From the NCBI RefSeq assembly GCF_036324505.1, contig NC_086364.1, forward strand, positions 16,246,148-16,310,147: a stretch of DNA of 64,000 nt, in the 5' to 3' direction. Shown piece after piece: positions 53,201 through 64,000 of the stretch; positions within the stretch are counted from its first letter, which is position 1, and each line of letters opens with the position of its first letter. Under the pieces are notes generated by a model, which worked only from the letters and a program-made list of their open reading frames with translations, had not been told where the DNA came from and did not search any database. The translations under genes were made by a program, and so were the position numbers. The stretch is from Eleginops maclovinus. Its lineage: Eukaryota; Chordata; Actinopteri; Perciformes; Eleginopidae.

Positions 53201-56200
53201 GCAGGGGTATTGCACTATGCCACATAGCCAATTCAAGCCTAAGTTATTTTCCAAAACTACACGCGTGATAACATGAAGTCTGATCCGGTCAATGGGACGG
53301 ACCTGATGTAAGAAGCATTTGTTTCATCATTTTATACTGGCAAGAATTTCCATCATCGTGAATCCAATAGCGAGCTAATGATAACCCAAAATATAATAGC
53401 CCTGTTCCAGTCTGATCCACAATATCTAATTTGCCCATTTTTCACAACACATTTCCTCCATCTTCAATCATAGCTTACAAAATGAGAATCTGTCGTTGGC
53501 AGGAGCAGGCGTTCAGAGGGAATTCCAATTGGCTTTAATAAAGCTCAACTTCACAACAATCCTGTGAAAAACGCGTGGCTGTAATTGCATGCAGCTTTTT
53601 TTATTCAAACAGCCCCCGTCTGTTTCAGCCGAGCTGCGGGGTTCCAGGCGGTGCAGGACTCCTGGAGAGGCTGAAGCTGCACTCAGATAGAAAGAACAGG
53701 AGCTGGATCACGGCAGCTCTACATGTGATCCGTTCTACTCGGGTAGGCCTCATCTGAGTCATGAGTTCATATTATGACTTGGCAGGCTCCACAAAATGAC
53801 TCAACTGGTTTTTGGGACAAATACGGCAGGGAGCTGCCAGGTCTTATTTCAGTTCCACTGAATATTTCAGTAGGCAGGGATTCACGCAGAGGAGGAGCTG
53901 ACCCATTTTTGCAGATTTCACCCACCAGTGTGCACAAATGTAGATATCTCTGCTTTCTGTTTTGTACAAGAGGAGGGATGGATTGCCCGGCGGTTATGTT
54001 TGAATTCTGCTAAGATTTGTGTAGTGGCTACAATGGGAAGCACTTAAACTCATCGTTCAATAGAAGAGCAAATACCAATGGCTGAGGCACCTTGTACGGA
54101 TCCAATTAGCATCATTGTGTTCTGTGATTTTCAATGAGAAATTAGCAATATCTTCCTGTTAATAAAGAAACAACCCTTTAAAAGACTTTTAAATAGTATG
54201 CTTAGAGTTCACGAGTACTCTATTTGGATGTCAGTATTTGATTATCTACAGAGTAATCCTTTTCTTAAAAGATACAAGATAAGCGCAGCAACTATAAAAT
54301 CCAATGTTTTCAGTCATACACGATTCAATTTAGCCTTACAGGTAAATGGCAACCAGGCAAAAGAGTAGTGTGTCAAAGTAATAAGACAATATAATTAAAT
54401 GACTGTACAATGAATCGATGATACATTTTACTTGTGTATCATATAACAACTAGTTTGATGGTAAACCATTTGCAGTGTTCTTTTTGAAGCCTATTTTCCA
54501 AGGTAGCGAGTACTCCAATATGAAAATTACTTAAAATGTCCATCCATGGCCACCATTGCACCTGTTACTAAAGCCACATCTTCTACAGTCTGGTTTAGAA
54601 AACACTCATTCACTCAGCAACGTAGTGGAAGTTAAGGGCCAATGTCCACCTTGACTAACAGGCCAGCATCACCGGGCTGTTACTACAGATAAAACATTGA
54701 CACTTTAAAGCATACCTAGGTTTACCCATGTTTGATGTGTGTAAACAAAGGCCGCACACTTGAAGACTTTGTGTGTGACTTTCCCGTTATAGTAATTATG
54801 TGTGTGATCTTACCTAGAAATCATTCATTATTAAAACTTTAATATGTTTAATTACTGTACCACATCTACATAAAAAGAAACATAAGGTGGAGGAAGCTGG
54901 GCAAAGAGCAGGTTGCTGTGTAATAAAAGCATAAAAAGGCATGCTCATAACATAACTTTCCTGTATGCTGCAGTATTATAGTCAAACAACACTGTTGCTA
55001 ATGATTGACTGGTGTTGATAAGACCGGAATGTATTACAGGTACACATTACCGACCCTCAAAACATACTCGAGGAAGCAGGTTGACTGAGCCTCTGTGTGA
55101 AACCCTGAAACCATTTCCTTGTCTTGAAGTTAATGTATGGCATCCATTAGATTGGGGTTGCAACAAATGATTGGGTATGGTCGAATTGTCAAAAAATCAG
55201 CTCCTATCGTCTATTCCTTGACTTTTGCGTGAAATGTCACAGGGTTAAGGAGGACGTTATTAATGTGCGTCTGCTGTGAAACTACAGTTCGCTTTAAAGC
55301 GGACTACTGAAAGCGCATCTACTTTGCACCATGCTCTCTGATGGTGTTGTTTTATGCTTTATGAACGTGGACAACAGTGTGACATATATTCTTCATTAAA
55401 AATGTTGGAATTGAAATAAAAAAGGAAAGTGAAACTTGTGCTTTTCACCCTCACCCAGGGGCGGTTCTACATGGAATTACACCCCGGGCGAGATTGTTTT
55501 CATACTGTCAATTGCTGGGTCTTTCCCTATCCTGAATATCAGTCTCTTTATCAACATAGAAATAGCTTTATCACACTGTCATATGACAGTATAGTAAATT
55601 ATTTCCTTCTTTGAATGCACTTTGATCCATCCTAAAATAATTAAGTGATCATCACACATGTGACACAACCTGTGATGAGGAAACTATAAGGAAATAGGGG
55701 TTATTAAATGTTAACTTCACAACAATAAACGGTGTTTCCATGCTGGTAGGCCAGTCTATTGTCCCATAAACTTGGTTAAATGTCAATGACTGGACCAACC
55801 CCACAGACAGATTAACATTTCTGAACCTGCAGTTACAATAAACTGTACCATATTAACTCAGACACACCACTGCTACCTGGAGGATAATGTTGGTGGGTTA
55901 AACTGCAACCAGAAATCACCAACACTTGGTTAATAAATAACGTCTGTGTCCTGGTAACAGTTTAACCATTCTGTTCATCTGTTTGCTTTTATCAGAATCG
56001 TTACATTGACATCTTATTAAGTATTATAAGATTCCCTAGTGCATATAAACAGAAACAATTGCTATTTTGTAAATCTGTATTCAAACACACAATAGTCAGT
56101 TAGTACGAGTCAACACATTGATGCCAGTCTACACTTGTTAGCAGGAAATGCAACCAGGCTGGTGTGTTGTTAGCTTTTAGCTGCCGATTAGCAACCACAG

Positions 56201-56420
56201 CCAGTATATATTAGCTAACAGAAACATCTACTAGCAAAGCAGCTGGATAGACAGGGGTTGTAATGAGTGAACAGATAATCACCCAGCTGTCTATCAGCTT
56301 AAAGTCAGCTGTCTCACCTGATTTATGTTGATACTGAAGAGGGGCACCTTCAGACAGCCAACACACAGACAGGAAAATCCCACTGACCAGCAACAAAACA
56401 TATCCATGGCGGCTCTTCAT
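32243..56420 (-). CDS. lmtk2: LMTK2 (lemur tyrosine kinase 2), complete
   Basis: Membrane-anchored, endosomal Ser/Thr kinase that binds PP1 and myosin VI (family knowledge). Coding exons in transcript order: 56420-56318, 49310-49177, 49017-48864, 48549-48473, 48362-48244, 47915-47828, 43325-43195, 40698-40614, 39240-39119, 38509-38360, 38245-35248, 34957-34831, 34751-34500, 32271-32243. Total 4569 nt, about 1522 aa; human about 1503. The N-terminus has a hydrophobic signal-like segment (residues 7-22) and a transmembrane helix (about 45-68). The kinase domain (about 140-390) has Gly loop GNGWFG, lysine in VVVKELK, catalytic loop HSDLALRN (HSD in place of HRD) and VGDYG in place of DFG, as in the family. 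The long acidic tail holds an RVxF-type PP1 motif, RAVSF (1372-1376), then [11 protein letters not shown]. The C-terminus is [17 protein letters not shown]. The last intron is GC-AG. Confidence 0.95.
32417..34011 (+). mobile_element. Tc1/mariner element with 200-bp inverted repeats
   Basis: The element starts CAGTGGGGCAAAAAAGTATT and ends with its reverse complement, flanked by TA on both sides (32415-32416, 34012-34013), 1595 bp in all. The inverted repeats (about 32417-32620 and 33805-34011) are nearly identical over the outer 165 bp, which suggests a fairly recent insertion. The internal transposase is broken. The element lies in the last intron of lmtk2, on the opposite strand. Confidence 0.95.
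32783..33796 (+). pseudogene. Tc1-family transposase, two frame breaks
   Basis: A DDE transposase that would cut and paste its own element at TA sites. It starts [19 protein letters not shown] (DNA-binding helix-turn-helix region). A frame change occurs in the G run near 33034-33040, then [13 protein letters not shown] (first catalytic Asp) follows. A second break, a small deletion near 33500, precedes HDNDPKHTA (second Asp). The third catalytic residue is in SPDLNPIEN. The ends and all three catalytic residues survive, but no full protein can be made. Confidence 0.9.
34012..34499. other. rest of lmtk2 last intron
   Basis: Between the Tc1 element and the exon at 34500-34751. No other feature seen. 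Confidence 0.5.
35248..38245 (-). other. lmtk2: lmtk2 giant exon 11 (2998 nt)
   Basis: This single exon encodes residues about 388-1387: the end of the kinase C-lobe ([24 protein letters not shown]) and nearly all the disordered Ser/Asp/Glu-rich tail, ending with the PP1-docking motif. It is the only ORF longer than 300 codons in the window. Its start (acceptor) is at 38245 and its donor CAG|GTAAAG at 35248. Confidence 0.93.
40016..40135 (+). repeat. teleost interspersed repeat fragment in an lmtk2 intron
   Basis: The stretch CTTGATTTGTATAGCACCCT then ACGTGCTTCACAAAAAAGG resembles the same class of fish LINE/SINE 3' regions as at 26850. It is diverged. Confidence 0.5.
40699..48243. other. 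large lmtk2 introns
   Basis: Introns 40699-43194, 43326-47827 and 47916-48243 separate kinase exons. They hold C-homopolymers (42307-42317, 43704-43715) but no ORF with recognisable homology and no RNA gene that I can support. Confidence 0.55.
49311..56317. other. lmtk2 intron 1, about 7 kb
   Basis: The long first intron separates the signal-peptide exon from the transmembrane exon. A C14-type run is at about 49788-49801. I read no coding exon or intact transposon here. Confidence 0.55.
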
Positions 56421-57390
56421 CCTCCTAGCTTAGCTAACAAAATGTTAGCTAATCGGAATCGTCGTCCTAAACAATAAATGGCTGATATGATGATAAATAA
56501 CGTGTTTTAACCATTGATAATCAGTTCAACGTCAGTGTAGGCTACGTAAACAAGCATATTTAACGTTAGCTACTTAACATTAGCCAGCTAACTAGCTTTA
56601 GATAGCAACTCAATGCTAACAGTTTCAGCTGACGACAGCAAACAACGCTACCAAACCTAGTGTTTCGTTGTCCATGGAGACACAAGCAGAGATCACCTTT
56701 CACGGCCTATCATATTTGATTTATTTATCTTGCTGTGATTTAAATTAACATAACTAAAGAAAATTGATCAATCGCTCTGACTATCATGAAACAGCTCCCT
56801 TCCAAAGCGCCATGTTCCTGTACAGCGTCACATCACGGAACGGGGCGTAAATCCTAAAGCAACTGACATGTAACCAAGCCAATCAAAACAAAGAATACCT
56901 TCCCGTACAACCCACAGAGCCAATCCGCTTCGAGCTTTATTATCTGTCATGTATATTCAGTGCTTTTTATCAAAGCTGAAGAAAGATTTTTACATCCAGT
57001 CACTTGCCAACCATGTGAGGCACACAGGAATGATTCCGGCGACCTGTCTATAATAAATGTTTATTTTCGGATTTACAGCCAACCATAAACTGCTAAGCAT
57101 AATGTTATAAGTGGGTAGAGAAGTTGGTTTCTGCGTGTATGCTATTTATGGAGGGTTTTTTTTCCTCCAATTACCTTCTAGTGATTTCATACGGCTATTA
57201 GTGGGAGTTAGATTCACTGGGTAACAATTGTCATACAAACCTGTGTACTCAGGCCCCAATTGGTGCCTCCATATTGAGATTAAAACAGTGCAAACGTTCC
57301 CTCTTAATAAAGTTGCATTTGAGTTTATAAAGTATCTTATTTCATTTAGTTATTTTGAAATAACTACACAGAATGAATAATGACAATAAA
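56421..57390. other. lmtk2 5'UTR/promoter region and intergenic
   Basis: The first 400 bp should hold the lmtk2 promoter; no TATA box is clear. TTAGC/GCTAAC motifs are unusually frequent (see findings). No gene seen. Confidence 0.45.
56430..56452 (-). promoter_or_regulatory. lmtk2: hairpin in the lmtk2 5'UTR next to the start codon
   Basis: The arms TTAGCTAAC and GTTAGCTAA (9 bp, perfect) flank a 5-base loop, 9 bases upstream of the ATG at 56420. Both arms are in the transcribed strand if the 5'UTR is colinear here. Confidence 0.5.
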
Positions 57391-57398
57391 TAGCTAAT

Positions 57399-57560
57399 CA
57401 AAGTCAAAGTCAAAGTCCACTTTATTGTCAAAGTTTCCACATGTGTTATACATACAGAACATTGAAATACCGTTTCTGGCAGTCCCACAGTGCAAATATA
57501 AAGAAGAACATATAACATAAAAAGATAAGAGCGTAGAAAAAAAAAAGGGGTATACAAAAA
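57399..57560 (-). repeat. retroposon 3' end with (AAAGTC)n tail
   Basis: Read on the minus strand it ends GACAATAAAGTGGACTTTGA followed by tandem CTTTGA, a typical teleost LINE/SINE tail. Confidence 0.6.
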
Positions 57561-57849
57561 AAAAACCTAAGTAATATATACATATCTTAGACACACTCAA
57601 CACACATAACATAGCTGATTTATAACTGTCAAACTTATCTCAGGGACTGAAACATTTGTGTCTCCCTTATTAATATGAATATGAGCAATCATAATAGTGT
57701 CAAACATTAACATTAAAAACATTAAATTAAACATTTGCACCAGTAAAAAATCAGGGTTATAAGACTGCAATATCATCTTTTATGACTTCTTTTTATGCCC
57801 GCAAGTTTGCACAACAATTTGAGTAAAAATCATATGCTCTGATTAACTG

Positions 57850-58041
57850 ATGAAGGAGGAGGAGGCTTTCTGTGGCGTAGGGGGAAATCTCCCTGGGTTT
57901 GAAGACAGATACGTCAGGTTGCTTCTTGCACTCCGGATCACAAAGCTGCAGGAGAGTGTTGCTGGCTTACACGCACAAAGCAAGAGAAGCTGAAATCTGT
58001 GCATCCTAGGCTCAAAACGTGAAATCTTAACACGAAGCACG
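57850..58041 (+). other. putative 5'UTR exon of parvalbumin gene 1
   Basis: A CACG|GTGAGT donor at 58042 matches the usual parvalbumin structure with a non-coding first exon. The transcription start is unknown and no TATA box is evident. Confidence 0.4.
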
Positions 58042-58506
58042 GTGAGTACCAGGCTTTTTTTGCAAATTCATGTGCATGACAATGTTTGAGTAATGATGAG
58101 TGCCAGTTTTTTATGTGTGTTGTGCCTTAAAGCATATTGATTTTTTGGCTTTGCCCTGCTTGCATTTTCTCTTTCAAGTTGCAACAACTTTCATATTCAT
58201 TTTGTGAAACATAGCTTGGATCATCAGGCAATTCAATTGTGATTCAACCTTATCATTTGATGAAATATATGTTTGAGTAATATCTTCTGGTAATCTGCTC
58301 ATTCACTGCCAATATGGCACAGCCCTGCTATTAAAAGGCACAACTTGATGTAATTAAAGTCTACCCACAGAGAATGATAATCCTTAATCCATCCACAAGT
58401 TTTATGTGACTGTGTTCTGACACCTGCACAAGTCTGATTTACTGTCACTTTGCATTTTCTCCATCGTGCATGTTTGTTTGCACCCCTGAGGCAGCTACAG
58501 AGGAAC

Positions 58507-60488
<1,982 letters not shown>

Positions 60489-60499
60489 ATAATAAACAT

Positions 60500-61892
60500 A
60501 TTTGAACACGACTGTCTTTCCCTATTTTAAGATATCACTTCTCTAATTGCAATTCAGGTTTTCTATTTCGTTTGATGCAAAGAAACCTTGGATGTTCTTT
60601 ACCTGCCTGCTGCTCTTCCTATTGATGTGATACAATTATGCAAACGATGTGTGGTGGAGAGAAAGTTAAAGCTGGATGTTAAATGTGTGTGTGTATGTGT
60701 GTTTTCAATCAGGTACCTGGAAGGATTTAATAAATGTGTTTAACATGTGGTATCACTGGGTCTGCTTTTTTCATATGCCTGTAAAGTCTCCAAATGACAT
60801 AAAGACTTAAGGTATTAAGGGGTTTCAATGATTTGTACCTTGATTATAAAGTCTCTGCATCACGCTGAATACATTTATGAGAAAAGTGAGGGATGACCAA
60901 AAACATTACGATATAATAAATCATAATAGCTTTAGGACTAAACCATTCAATAGCCTAAAGTAAGTATCAAACACGAAATATTCAGGATAAAGTATGATGA
61001 GTTTGATGTAGTAATCCAGCACTCACACTCCCCGGATGGAGCTTTTCAATAGTGTCACCATGGCAAAAGTCTCATAAGGAAAACCCGAAAAGACTTTTCC
61101 CATCGAAGACATTTTGACTTGGCAATGTAATAAAAGGAAATTATATTTATTTAACTCATTTAAACACCACGGGGACTCTTGCAAATAACTTAGCCATCAG
61201 TTGTAACACTTTTCAAAATGTCTCTGTGAAAAAAATACGATTCACTGCTGCATAGTATCTTTAACCCCTGATTAACAGTTGAGGTTGAACATTTCATGGA
61301 GGTCATAAAGCCCACAACAACACATTAATCAGTTGCAAGTTGCTGACAAAACACATAGAGAAAGAGGTGATGTATCTGCATTAACACAGTTATTCATATG
61401 CGAAAAATGAGCTGCTCTTTGTGCCATGACAGCACGTCAGAGTAAAGGGAGTGGTCAACATATTACTAACTTGTTCACGCAAGCAATCGCGCTGCACACA
61501 AAAAATAGTCTGAATGATTGGTGCATTGCCTACTAAGGACAGGGATCCGTTGAGGACCTCAAAGGCTTGTCCCTGTGTAGCCGCAGTTTGCCCTGGAACT
61601 CGACTCACTTAATGCGTCGTTCAGATGAACCACGCGTAAATCTACGGCAGCATGTATACTTTAAGGACAGCTAGTTAATGTAAGAGATACATACACTCCC
61701 GAGGTCACAACAGGGGAAATGTTGCAACTCCAGCTCTTTGGATGCAAGAATCTGAATCCTGACTCCACCAATTCATAATCACCTGATAATAAACGTATTC
61801 AGTGAGCAGACACACAACTCATGCATGAGTATCAGATATAAAATATACGATGATTATGTAATAATAAGCTCAATGACGGTAGATAAAAGCAG

Positions 61893-61982
<90 letters not shown>

Positions 61983-62515
61983 GCGTTATGAGAACATTTT
62001 GCTGATACCACAGTAAACAGAATCAACTGATAATATAAGTAGAACTTAATAATAATCATAAGGCGATACATATTAATAGGGCTTCTGATGATAATACATA
62101 TTCAGACCTTAACACTTTTGATACTTTTCAAAGTGTTAAATTACGTAATGGCAGTGAATTTAATATTTCCTCAGTTCATTAAAAACGTGTCCCTGGTGCT
62201 TATTCACGTGGCACTTGGCTCCAAGATTCTCTCATAATCCTAATTGGAGGTTGACCCATGTTCTGTATCCACATTCAAACATTAATTTCATTAATATTCT
62301 CAGAAGGGACTTGATGTTGGTTATAAATCACGAGTGCAACATGAAGTCAGTGAGCAGCGGGCTCGCTCAGGTTACCACACTTCTAGCTATAGGCCTCAGC
62401 ACACATGGTAGCATCCTCATTTGTTCGACTAAAAATAGGACGAGACCACTAGACACATTTTTTCGAAACCCATGCATCTTGGTAAGTGATACTGAGACTC
62501 AAAACTCTGTAAATG
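60500..62515. other. intergenic between the two parvalbumin genes
   Basis: Contains the gene 1 3'UTR (to about 60750), a long (AT)n tract and, at the end, the promoter of gene 2. No further gene seen. Confidence 0.5.
61893..61980. repeat. (AT)n microsatellite
   Basis: About 43 AT units with one C interruption near 61902. Confidence 0.95.
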
Positions 62516-62537
62516 GTGTTGCTCAAGGATATATAAG
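62402..62537 (+). promoter_or_regulatory. parvalbumin gene 2 promoter: E-box, MEF2 site, TATA box
   Basis: CTAAAAATAG at 62429-62438 is a perfect MEF2 consensus. CACATG (62402-62407) is an E-box. TATATAAG at 62530-62537 is a TATA box about 70 bp before the donor that ends the non-coding exon 1 (62609). This is the expected layout for a strong muscle promoter. Confidence 0.65.
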
Positions 62538-62559
62538 AGACAGGGAAAGTGGCCGGTAG

Positions 62560-62609
62560 CATTCACTCAAGTCCGTCTTGGTTTTCACTCTCCTCAACGC
62601 AGCCCAAAG
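62560..62609 (+). other. 5'UTR exon 1 of parvalbumin gene 2
   Basis: It begins about 25-30 bp after the TATA box and ends CCCAAAG|GTGAGT. The 826-bp intron that follows (62610-63435) holds nothing else I can name. Confidence 0.55.
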
Positions 62610-63444
62610 GTGAGTGGGAAGCGCGATGACTCCAGGCACATTTCACTTGGAAGAGAGCGATTGAGACAAGGAAATCATTTTGGACTATAACTGTAGGGAG
62701 AAATGGAACCAACATAGACAGAAAACCAAGTGGACCACTGGACGACTCAATCAGTGCAAAAGGAGGCCCAATGTGGCCATTTGGTTGGATCGACGTCTAT
62801 GGATGATAATCGCGCTATTTCATTTTCACTTTTTTTTACCGGAGGAAAAAAAAAAATCAAACCGAAAGCTATCGACGCGTTTGACATAACTGCGTTTCCC
62901 CGGAGTGCACGTCGGAAGTGATTCGTTTCTTTGTCAATTGGACTCTGAGTGGGAGCATCCTTTATTAAGTGTCCTAGCAGCGTTGGGATAAACAGTGAGG
63001 CATGAGCTGACCTCCGGAGGCAAAGAGCAGCTCTTTAGCCTATGTTTAAAACAAAACGAAATAGTTGATGCTCAGCTTTTTAAAATGAAAGTAATTATTC
63101 ATCGTGACCAAAACAAGTTAATTTTCATATAGATGTTTTCCAATACAATGTTAATGAACTTTCTTTCTCAAGATGAGAACAAGTCTTACCTGGAAGCCAA
63201 TATCTGACCACTGATGCAAAGTTTTAGGCTAATTTTGACCTTTAGGGAACAAAGTCTTCAACATCCCTCTCTGAAATCTCTGTATTTTAGGCCCTAAGAG
63301 CAGAACAAATATCCTAGATACAATATAGCTGTTATTGCTTTGAAGAAATATATTTGCAATGCATTCATTTTGACTACTGTATGGGGTTTCTGATTATTTG
63401 AATCATCCTGGGCATTGTCTTCTTTGTTTCCCCAGAATAAAAAA

Positions 63445-63865
63445 ATGGCCTTCGCTGGTGTGCTCAAGGAAGCTGACATCAAAGCCGCTCTGGAAGGATG
63501 CGCAGGTGAGCTTAATTATCTTAATATTGTACATAGTAAATTATACAGGTAAACACAAACTCCATCCTCTTTTTTATCATTTAATTTTATGAATTGTCAT
63601 GCAAAAAGATTCTGCAAATTGTGGTACCAATTTAATATATAAACTGCCAGGAATTGTTATCAAATCAAACTGAAGTCCTGTGTGCCTGCAGCATGCCTGT
63701 ATGCTGCTAATGATGTTAAAATGTGTCTCCAGCTGCTGACTCCTTCGATCACAAGAAATTCTTCAAGGCATGCGGTATGTCTGGCAAGACTGCTGATGAG
63801 GTCAAGAAAGCCTTCGCCATCATTGACCAGGACAACAGTGGATACATTGAGGAGGAGGAGCTGAA
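63445..63865 (+). CDS. pvalb: parvalbumin gene 2 (beta-type), first two coding exons, cut by window end
   Basis: Cytosolic EF-hand calcium buffer of fast muscle, also the main fish allergen family. Coding exons 63445-63505 (61 nt) and 63733-63865 (133 nt) are seen; the 110-nt exon and the last exon lie beyond 64000. It starts [19 protein letters not shown], then [18 protein letters not shown], with the CD-loop ligands complete in [12 protein letters not shown]. Splice sites and phases match gene 1 exactly, so the two are tandem duplicates on the same strand. Unlike gene 1, the first coding exon has the normal length. Synteny with human OCM2 next to LMTK2 supports the locus; the paralogue number cannot be decided. 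Confidence 0.92.
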
Positions 63866-64000
63866 GTAAGACATGCCTCTGCTGCCAAAAATATGCAACA
63901 CATCTAAAATTGCTGTGCTGGAATTCAGGAACAAGTGGTAGATTAACTTGTCCCCCTAATCTGTTTTAGCTTAATCTGGGGGTTCTTATAAATATCCTTT

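Overview
The window is vertebrate genomic DNA, almost certainly from a ray-finned (probably percomorph) fish. It has long introns with GT..AG borders, no operons, (GT)n microsatellites, Tc1/mariner elements with TA target sites, and short interspersed repeats of the teleost type. The proteins are vertebrate ones that can be named by reading the spliced exons. The species cannot be fixed from sequence alone.

Layout: (1) 1-7.2 kb, + strand: the last four coding exons and 3'UTR of baiap2l1 (I-BAR/SH3 actin regulator). (2) 9.1-13.0 kb, - strand: complete bri3, three coding exons, 128 aa, a small lysosomal membrane protein. (3) 16.1-28.8 kb, + strand: complete tecpr1, 24 coding exons, about 1196 aa, an autophagy and lysosome-damage factor. 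(4) about 30.1-56.4 kb, - strand: complete lmtk2, 14 coding exons, about 1522 aa, a membrane-anchored kinase with one 3-kb exon. (5) 58.0-60.7 kb, + strand: a parvalbumin gene whose first coding exon carries a one-base insertion that breaks the frame. (6) 62.5 kb to the end, + strand: a second, intact parvalbumin gene, cut off after its second coding exon.

As I recall the human map, order and orientation match 7q21.3 (OCM2 - LMTK2 - TECPR1 - BRI3 - BAIAP2L1) read in reverse. BHLHA15, which lies between LMTK2 and TECPR1 in human, is not seen in the corresponding gap here. Bri3, Tecpr1 and Lmtk2 all act on lysosomal or endosomal membranes, but nothing in the sequence shows that they are co-regulated.

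I did not find a new multi-gene system. The points most worth checking are: two AG|GCAAGT (GC-AG) introns in neighbouring genes, the second deciding the lmtk2 C-terminus; the frameshifted parvalbumin; a 93-nt fully open intron and an NAGNAG acceptor in tecpr1; an upstream ORF overlapping the tecpr1 start; a young-looking but broken Tc1 element in the last lmtk2 intron; a pure (CA)39 just after the bri3 stop codon; and a hairpin just before the lmtk2 start codon. All exon borders come from manual splice-site reading and reading-frame closure, not from transcripts.
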